Source of the DNA: Prionace glauca
Lineage: Eukaryota; Chordata; Chondrichthyes; Carcharhiniformes; Carcharhinidae
Direction: 5' to 3'
NCBI GenBank assembly: GCA_037974335.1
Contig: CM075761.1
Location: forward strand, 14,637,549-14,701,548
Length of the DNA: 64,000 bases
Part shown: in pieces, positions 60,101-64,000 of the stretch
Position numbering within the stretch: position 1 is the first letter of the stretch
Layout of the letters: each line of letters opens with the position of its first letter
Notes under the pieces: generated by a model
Told to the model about the DNA's origin: nothing
Seen by the model: the letters and a program-made list of their open reading frames with translations, nothing else
Database searches by the model: none
Translations under genes and position numbers: made by a program

Positions 60101-60493
60101 ATCCCACCTGTGTTCAACAGATCTTCCCATGCCCAACCCCTCGCCCGCTCATTCACGGCCCAGAGCAATTACAGCCAGGTACCTACCCGGAACACCAACA
60201 ATCGCCAGGAGTGGATAGTAAAAGCATTGAATCGCATACAGAACAATACAAATCCGAAAGGCTGGTGTTATCCACCAATCATCTGCAGTAAGCTCAGAAA
60301 TCCAATAGAATAAAGTCCTGTCCTTGGTCGGAACTTTCCAGTCCATTTCTCCCGGATTCGGATCCATTGTCGGAACTTTCCAATCCATTTCTCCCAGATT
60401 CGGATCTCTCCTCTCCCTCCCTCTCTCTCCACAGCCGCTGATTTCTGTTAGTGTTGGAATTGTCACTCCCGCTGACTCAATGGGACAACACAA
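47208..60493 (-). CDS. GPR139-like receptor gene, two exons
   Basis: Gene-level entry joining exon 1 (60187-60493, TM1) and exon 2 (47208-48148). Exon 1 ends GTTCCG-G before GTAGGT and exon 2 starts TG after CAG, so V-G-V-P-V-N-I-I is restored in frame; GVPxN at this point is what GPR139-like proteins have. The intron is about 12.0 kb and contains a Penelope-like inverted pair, a LINE-A, an L2-like LINE, nested LINE-C copies, LINE-D and several SINEs. No other exon-1-like or exon-2-like sequence lies in the window, but a paralogue outside could own either exon. Confidence 0.7.
48240..48425 (-). mobile_element. SINE body and head fragment
   Basis: AGTGTGGAACTGAACC and GTGTCACCGTGCTGC mark the reversed head. 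The tail is missing. Confidence 0.65.
48426..48761. other. unassigned intron sequence
   Basis: No recognised feature; intron of the GPR139-like gene. Confidence 0.4.
48850..48895 (-). ncRNA. hammerhead-ribozyme-like motif
   Basis: CUGACGA, spare A, GAGG-GUAA-CCUC, GAAA, GC-(UUUUUU)-GC, UU, GUGAG pairing with UUCAC. Same fold as at 9495 with a different stem III loop. Confidence 0.6.
49001..49046 (+). ncRNA. hammerhead-ribozyme-like motif
   Basis: UUCAC at 49001, CUGACGA at 49006, stem II GAGG-GUAA-CCUC, GAAA, GC-(UUGCUU)-GC, UU, GUGAG to 49046. Identical in core to the motif at 9495. Confidence 0.65.
49180..49318 (+). mobile_element. L2-like LINE fragment (RT motif A)
   Basis: CTTATCGACTACAGCTCAGC reads LIDYSSAFNTI, the motif A of L2/Rex1-like LINEs, which differs from the CR1 DFSKAFDKV. 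It is cut by LINE-A at 49319. Confidence 0.65.
49319..51003 (+). mobile_element. LINE-A, CR1-type, 5'-truncated, long open ORF2
   Basis: ORF2 is open from the left junction to the stop at 50905 (over 520 LINE-A codons): GDVLDILEGLKIDKSPGPDG, motif A DFSKAFDKVHH, motif B, FADD and the full C-terminus, then a 3' UTR and several TTCTATG units. This is the best LINE-A copy here. The endonuclease and ORF1 are missing, so it cannot move by itself. It lies in the GPCR intron. Confidence 0.9.
51040..51370 (-). mobile_element. tRNA-derived SINE, TTCTTTG-ended type
   Basis: Triplet AACAAAGAACAAAGAACAAA at the left, GAGCCCGCGCCGCC, GGAAACCGGAGCACCCGGAGG, head near 51350. Confidence 0.85.
51420..51625 (-). 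mobile_element. CR1-type LINE fragment (C-terminal ORF2)
   Basis: CAGTGCATTCCACATCCCCAC and TGTGTGAAAAACTGCCC are the reversed CR1 ORF2 end (FFTQRVVGMWNALP-like). Similar to the start of LINE-D at 57.4 kb. Confidence 0.6.
51626..52410 (+). mobile_element. L2/Rex1-like LINE, 3' half, first part
   Basis: Broken frames give YADDCVV-like (TGCCGATGACTGTGTGG), NWWDKNNLFLNVNEAKEIVI, DFRKQ, then WYGSSSVRDRKKLQSFVNGT and HKHFHLVLSGKK, the known order of the RT C-terminal half in L2/Rex1-like LINEs. Several frame breaks. Interrupted by a SINE at 52412. Confidence 0.7.
52411..52744 (-). mobile_element. tRNA-derived SINE (HE1-like) with target-site duplication
   Basis: Tail TAGAATCATAGAAACAAC at the left, head GTGAGATAGCAGTTCTATCC and ACGAGGCTGCC at the right. 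The flanks repeat CAACTCA (CAGCCAACTCA before, TGCCAACTCA after). Confidence 0.9.
52745..52955 (+). mobile_element. L2/Rex1-like LINE, 3' end
   Basis: GAACAGTTTCTTCTCTGTTGCC reads NSFFSVAISLLN, the usual last block, followed by a 3' UTR and GTGACAATAATAAATCAAATC. Confidence 0.7.
52956..53349. other. mostly unassigned; SINE-head scrap at 53200-53285 (minus)
   Basis: GGGATTGAACCGGTGTCC and CACTGTGCCATAGTGCC resemble a reversed SINE head. The rest shows no feature. Confidence 0.4.
53350..53817 (+). mobile_element. old CR1-type LINE fragments
   Basis: AATAGTCAGCATGGCTTTGTC (NSQHGFVRG) marks the RT. After a deletion, GTGGAATTTAAGATAAAGGG and GTTTCCATCCACAGGGTGTG belong to the ORF2 end, which also occurs at 56.03-56.2 kb. 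Confidence 0.55.
53818..53994 (+). mobile_element. LINE-C, plus-strand host copy, left part
   Basis: KFADDTKIGGMANCAEGVES to VHFGRNNGRKD. The copy stops at AGGAAGGAC and resumes at 54968 with the next codons. Confidence 0.85.
53995..54967 (-). mobile_element. LINE-C inserted in inverse orientation into LINE-C
   Basis: Tail AAGAACATAAGAACATAAG at the left, then the ORF2 end (54091-54366) and FADD-to-YK region (54363-54824, continuing to about 54960 with KFADDTKIGGKANCAVGVES). One frame change near 54365 and one stop in GEWARKW. Its 5' truncation point is close to the FADD motif. Confidence 0.9.
54968..55715 (+). mobile_element. LINE-C, plus-strand host copy, right part
   Basis: Resumes at LRGEKLQQATVQRDLGVLVH and continues to the ORF2 stop near 55632. 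One frame break occurs after ILALG (GGAGTGTAG). 3' end GGCCAGATGGCCTACTCC and TTATGTTCTTATG. Confidence 0.9.
55735..55955 (+). repeat. about 21-bp minisatellite, roughly ten units
   Basis: Units of the form GGAGAGGGTGTAGTGGGTG with base changes between units (GTAGTGGGTAGGCGAGAGG, GCAGTGGGTGGGGGAGAGG). It starts directly behind the LINE-C tail. Open frames on both strands here reflect the repeat only. Confidence 0.85.
55956..56200 (+). mobile_element. old CR1-type LINE 3' region
   Basis: RGHGFKVKGRFLCRFEEKCF at 56048-56105, then CATTTAGATCAGCAGTTC. Same block as 53.65-53.82 kb. Confidence 0.55.
56201..56716. other. unassigned, C-rich
   Basis: Open frames occur because of base composition. 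No splice borders or known domain were recognised. Confidence 0.4.
56717..57080 (-). mobile_element. tRNA-derived SINE, TTCTTTG-ended type
   Basis: AACAAAGAGCAAAGAACAAC tail, GAGCCCACCCGCC, TTTTTGGGGTGTGGGAGGAAAC body, head near 57060. Confidence 0.85.
57081..57368. other. unassigned
   Basis: No repeat or exon recognised. Confidence 0.4.
57369..58450 (-). mobile_element. LINE-D, a further CR1-type family
   Basis: The minus strand holds, from the right: a motif-A-side piece (SKAFEKVPHG-like), ISKFADDTKTAGVADSEEQA, WQMEFNPDKCKVMHFG, VQVEKVVKKAYGKLALRGKG, LEYCVQFWSPHYWKEVETLG and VQRRFTRMLPGMDG, then the ORF2 end at about 57373. The 3' UTR and tail are absent. Frame breaks near 57540 and 58000. 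Distinct from LINE-A to C. Confidence 0.8.
58451..58605. other. unassigned
   Basis: No feature seen. Confidence 0.4.
58606..58668 (+). mobile_element. SINE tail of the TTCTTTG-ended type
   Basis: GTTGGGCCGAAGGGCCTGTT, then GTTGTTCTTTGTTCTTTGTTC. Only the tail is present. Confidence 0.75.
58838..58882 (+). repeat. (GT)n(GA)n microsatellite
   Basis: About twelve GT units, then CTGAGAGAGAGAGAGGGAG. Confidence 0.9.
58995..59342 (-). mobile_element. tRNA-derived SINE (HE1-like), full length
   Basis: Tail ACATAGAACATAGAACCC, GGCCCTTCGGCCCATCGAG, full body, and head GGGAATCGAACTCAGGACCC to CACTGTGCTACCGTGCCGCCC. The cleanest copy in the window; its tail ends in the TTCTATG type shared with LINE-A and LINE-B. 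Confidence 0.95.
59395..59695 (+). mobile_element. SINE, AATAAATAAT-tailed subtype
   Basis: GTTGTTCCCTCACAGCACC, CACTGTCTGTGCAGTTTC, AACTTCATTGCAGTGTTAATG and ACTAATGAATTAG. Confidence 0.8.
59696..60186. other. unassigned intron sequence behind GPCR exon 1
   Basis: No repeat or exon recognised. Confidence 0.4.
60187..60493 (-). CDS. GPR139-like receptor, exon 1 (N-terminus and TM1)
   Basis: Open from ATG at 60493 to the GTAGGT donor. The end, ICIVLYAIQCFYYPLLAIVG followed by VP, is the TM1 start of GPR139-like receptors. The true start is open: ATGs lie at 60493, 60388, 60367 and 60346, and family N-termini are usually short, which favours the later ones. The N-terminal part contains a 14-residue unit, DPNPGEMDWKVPTK-like, twice in a row, made by an in-frame 42-bp tandem duplication. 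Confidence 0.7.
60327..60410 (-). repeat. 42-bp tandem duplication in GPCR exon 1
   Basis: GTCGGAACTTTCCAGTCCAT at 60327 recurs at 60369 with few changes; the period is 42 bp, so the reading frame is kept. Confidence 0.85.
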
Positions 60494-61090
60494 TGAACGG
60501 AATCCCTTATTAATAGAAGAGGGAAAATCCCTCCTGACACACTAATCGGATCCATGGAGACACATCAATTACAGTCACTTAACAAACAGTTTCAATTAAC
60601 CCCGTTCAATCCAACAATTTTTCCCCCCAAAATAGAAAACTTACAACCGCGATGGGGCGTTGAGCACCAGAGAAATGTGGAAAAGTGGAAATAATGGAAG
60701 GTCAGACACGGCAGTGCAGAAGGAGGCCATAGAACCCAACGAGCCTGCACTGACTCTTCGACAGAGCATCTTACCCACATTGGAATGATGTGCATACACG
60801 TTTTTCTTCTTCAGATCAATGTTAATACTGAAATGTGCAGGCGTGAAAGGGCCTCTCAATGCACAAATATTGTTCGTTTTGATATAATTTACTTCAAACC
60901 TTCACATAAATCTGTTTGTTTTGTACCAGAATATGCCCCGAAATATTATTGGAAGGATAACATAATTCATTCAACTTTTTGCCATTCATCTCCTCCAATA
61001 AATTTGTGAGGCAATTGATTAAGCGTTGAAATAATTCACTAAGTTTGGTTGCAGGCTTCAGAGCACTTGAAACAGAATGCTGAGTCACTG
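60494..61090. other. 5' flank of the GPR139-like gene, unassigned
   Basis: Presumably holds the promoter, but no TATA box or CpG cluster stands out. A SINE/LINE-like scrap (GAGCCTGCACTGACTCTTCG) lies near 60740. Confidence 0.4.
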
Positions 61091-61094
61091 GAGA

Positions 61095-61392
61095 TTTCAC
61101 TGGAGCAGCACAGTGGTTATACAGTGCTATCTGAGAGCACCAGGGACCCGGTTCGATTCCCAGCTTGATTCACGGTATGGAGTCTGCACATTCTCCCCGT
61201 GTCTGCGTGGGTTTCCTCCGGCTGTTTCGGTTTCCTCCCACAGTCTGAAAGATGTGTTGGTTAGGTGCGTTGGTCTTGCTGAATTCTCCCTCAGTGTACC
61301 CATACAGACGTGTGTGGCGAATAGGGGATTTTCACAGTCACTTCATTGTATTGTTAATGTAAGCTGACTTGTAACACTAATAAATAATATTA
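61095..61392 (+). mobile_element. SINE, AATAAATAAT-tailed subtype
   Basis: GGAGCAGCACAGTGGTTATAC, CCCGGTTCGATTCCCAGC, GTGGCGAATAGGGGATTTTC, CACTAATAAATAAT. Confidence 0.9.
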
Positions 61393-62383
61393 AACGTATG
61401 CCTTGCTACTCATTGACTCCTTCCAAACCAACGCAATTTGCAATACCCTCAACACCCTCAAACGTACCCTAATAGCCTCATAATTACCCTTGCCCCAGCT
61501 AAAACTACTGACCCGAGGTTCATGCCTATCCCTTTCCATCACTAAGGTGAACGTAACCGAATTGTGGTCACTATCACCAAAATGGACACCAACTTCCAAG
61601 TCTAGCACCTGGTCTGGCTCATTTCCCAGCACCAAATCCAATATAGCCTCACCTCTAGTTGGCCTATCCACATACTGAGTTAAAAAACCTTCCTGCACGC
61701 GTTGTGACTGACCCCTCTAACGAGCTAGAGCTATAACAATTCCAATCAATATTAGTAAAGTTAAAATCCCCCATAACAATTACCCTATTACTTTCACTCC
61801 TAACCAGGATCGTCTCCGCAATCCTTTCATCAACCTCTCTAGAACTTTTAGGAGGTCTATAAAAGACTCCCAACAGGGTGACCTCTCCTCTCCTATTTCT
61901 AATCTCCGCCCATACTACCTCAACAGACAAGTCCTCATCAAACTTCCTCTCTGACACTGTGATACAATCCCTGACCAATAATGCTACCCCTCCCTCCCCC
62001 CCACCTCCTTCTCTACTCCGACTAAAACATTTGAACGCCAGGACCTGCAGCAACCATTCCTGCCCCTGCTCTATCCGTGTCTCTGAAATGGCCACAACAT
62101 CAAAGTCCCAGGTACTGATCCACGCTGCAATTTCATCCACTTTATTGCGAATACTCTTCGCATTAAAGTATACCCATTTCAAACCCTGCTCCAAGCCACC
62201 CCTGCGATGCTGTGCATTGCAGTCCCCATCTATGCCCCCCTCACTTTCAACCCCTCTACTCAGGATCCCACCCCCCCCCTCCGAATCAGTTTAAACCTAA
62301 CTGGATAGCCTTAGCAAATTTACCCCCCAGGATATTGGTTCCCCTCTGATTCAGGTGTAGACCATCTTGGATACTTTCGACCA
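61393..62383 (-). mobile_element. LINE-A-type element, 5' half (ORF1 end, endonuclease)
   Basis: The minus strand runs from the end of ORF1 (CACCTGAATCAGAGGGGAAC, the HLNQRGTNILGGKFAKAI block) through ORF2 KWVYFNAKSIRNKVDEIAAW, ITETR-like AISETRIEQG, GVFYRPPKSSREVD, GDFNFTNIDWN, and GDSDHNSVTF. A frame change near 61690 splits it (61664-62194 and 61390-61698). The copy stops before the RT. Unlike normal CR1 truncation, the 3' half is missing. Confidence 0.8.
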
Positions 62384-63150
62384 GTTTGCTGACTCCAATG
62401 TTTTACCCCGGTGCCCTTATTTGCAAGATGGACAAAGGACAAACACAAGTAAAGGTTCAACAAGTTTATTAACAATAACACTATTAACCCTTAAATTACC
62501 CACATAAAGCAAGAGGATACCCCAAAATCAGATATACTACCCACAAAGATGGTTTGGTTAAAACTACAGGCTCGATTCTCTGAGTTCCTCTGGTCTGTCG
62601 TCACGAAGGTGAGTCTCGATGGCAGCTTCTTCCTTCCTTCCTTCTCTGGTCAGTCTTCCGAATGGTCAAGGGTCGCCTCCTTCACCGAGTCTTCGCTCCT
62701 GGTGTTCCTTTATCCCTCTGCCTGCTTGCCTTTCCAGAAACTTCTCTGGCTTCCGGCCAATGAGGTCCTAGGAGGGGCTTCCAATACCCAGTGAGTTTCT
62801 TGATGTCTGCCTGACAGGACACCAGGGTCCGCCCCCAGGTGTCCATCTCCATGCTGCTGCTTACATGTGACCTGTTATCAGGTTAAGCCAACTACAGGAA
62901 CTCTTGGTGACAGAACGTCTGGCCCAATCTGAGCTTCTAACAATAGGCCGGTGCATTTCAATGGGGTGCAATGATCTCCTGCTAAGTATCAGCAGAGTGC
63001 AGGGGAGACTGATGAGTCAGGCCCAGACAGGTTTGTGTATTGTACAACTGGACTGCCTGAGATTTGACTGTGTTTGATTTTTAATATGCCCAATTCTTTG
63101 AATTAAGATATCCAATTTTATCAGTCTTAAAAGTAGGCCCTGTTTATGTT
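62384..63150. other. unassigned; possibly part of an old LTR-type repeat
   Basis: The minus strand has ATTGTTAATAAACTTGTTGAACC near 62460, which looks like a polyadenylation-signal region of a repeat end, and it interrupts the LINE. No coding part, no matching second end and no family could be recognised. If it is an LTR element, it is a broken fossil piece. Confidence 0.25.
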
Positions 63151-63155
63151 ATCCA

Positions 63156-63495
63156 TAGAACATAGACTAGATCATGGTGATGGAACCCATAAAATACCTA
63201 CATTGCTGAAGGAAGCCATGCAAGACTGCACAGACCACAACACCACCCAGCCCCTATGCCGGTACCCCTATTTATCCTTGCTAATGCCCTCTGGTACTGA
63301 GGGGCAATTTAGCACGGCCAATCCACCCAACCCGCACTTCTTTGGACGGTGGGAGGAATCCGGATTACCCAGAGGAAACCCATGCAGACATGGGGAGAAC
63401 GTGTAGACTCTACATACACAGTGACCCAATCTGGTAATCAAACCCGGGTCCCTGCCGCTGTAAGGCAGCGTGTTAACCACTGTGCCACCATGTCG
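63156..63495 (-). mobile_element. tRNA-derived SINE (HE1-like)
   Basis: ACTGAGGGGCAATTTAGCAC body, GGTAATCAAACCCGGGTCCC B box, CACTGTGCCACCATGTCG head; the tail is decayed. Confidence 0.85.
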
Positions 63496-63609
63496 GGAGT
63501 CAATCACTGGCGTTTGAGACGTTGCAAGGTCATCAGCGCCTGTCTAATACAGTAAAAAATAAACCACATTCTAATATATTCATCACAACATTTACATGAA
63601 ATGCTGCTA

Positions 63610-63890
63610 TCCCAGACTTGTCATTACTGCTGCCTTACAGCGCCAGGCCCGGGTTTGATTCCCGGCTTGGGTCACTATCTCTGTGGAGTTTGTACTTTCT
63701 CCTCGCGTCCCCTGTGTGGGTTTCCTCCGGGTGCTCCACTTTCTTCCCACACCCCAAAGATGTGTAGGTTAGGTTGATTGGCCATGTGAAATTGCTCCTT
63801 CGTGTCAGGGGGACTAGCAGGATAGTTATGTGGGGTTGCAGGGATTGTTGACGGTGAAGTCTCGGATTCTAAGTGGGATTCTACTATTTT
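63610..63890 (+). mobile_element. tRNA-derived SINE
   Basis: GCCCGGGTTTGATTCCCGGC B box, TTCCTCCGGGTGCTCC, AAGATGTGTAGGTTAGGTTG, then a shortened tail. The head is partly lost. Confidence 0.8.
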
Positions 63891-64000
63891 TGTTTAACAC
63901 AGAAGTTAATTTGAAACTTTTTGTTTTCCTTCCCAGACAAACAAGTACTTTCCTGGCTGGTCCCTTAAGGACACAGTTCTAGTTTGCGCTTAGAATTTTG

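Noticed and set aside
62384-63150. Confident call of an LTR element
   Set aside because: Only a polyadenylation-like region and an insertion edge were seen; without a second end or coding part this stays unassigned.

Overview
The window looks like a repeat-choked piece of a cartilaginous-fish (probably shark) genome. The evidence is the mixture of CR1-type LINEs whose 3' ends finish in (TTCTATG)n, (TTCTTTG)n or (TTCTTATG)n, many copies of a tRNA-derived SINE with the anatomy of the elasmobranch HE1 family, Penelope-like element pieces, spliced immune-type Ig exons and a two-exon GPR139-like receptor. There is no operon-like layout, and at least two thirds of the sequence is recognisable retroelement. 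Family letters (LINE-A, B, C and so on) are my own labels; no database was searched.

Two host genes can be read, both on the minus strand. (1) An Ig-superfamily receptor runs from a signal-peptide exon at 11.78 kb through a V-type exon carrying a J-like end (10.83-11.16 kb), a constant-type Ig exon (10.43-10.74 kb), a transmembrane exon (5.94-6.05 kb) and short cytoplasmic exons (5.82, 5.57 and probably 0.19 kb), and leaves or ends at the left edge. All junctions agree in phase. (2) A GPR139-like class A GPCR has exon 1 (TM1) at 60.19-60.49 kb and exon 2 (TM2-TM7) at 47.21-48.15 kb, separated by a 12-kb intron filled with LINEs and SINEs.

Layout. 0-5 kb: degraded and young CR1 copies, partly nested. 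5-12 kb: the Ig gene with SINEs, LINE-C, a Penelope-like element carrying hammerhead-ribozyme-like motifs in opposed terminal repeats, and a LINE-B in an intron. 12-15 kb: nested SINEs and LINEs. 15-28 kb and 39-47 kb: two copies of a segmental duplication, each broken by different young LINE insertions; the left copy holds a head-to-head LINE-A/LINE-B composite that includes a near-intact LINE-B with ORF1 and ORF2 (23.6-27.8 kb). 28-39 kb: truncated LINEs, SINEs and unassigned sequence. 47-60.5 kb: the GPCR gene. 60.5-64 kb: the receptor's 5' flank, a LINE-A 5' half, SINEs and unassigned sequence.

The points most worth following are the J-ended V / constant-domain receptor with several tail exons, the hammerhead-like motifs with compensatory stem changes in five copies (plus one decayed), and the LINE composite whose two outer ends are both LINE 3' tails while the duplicate locus shows the interval it replaced.
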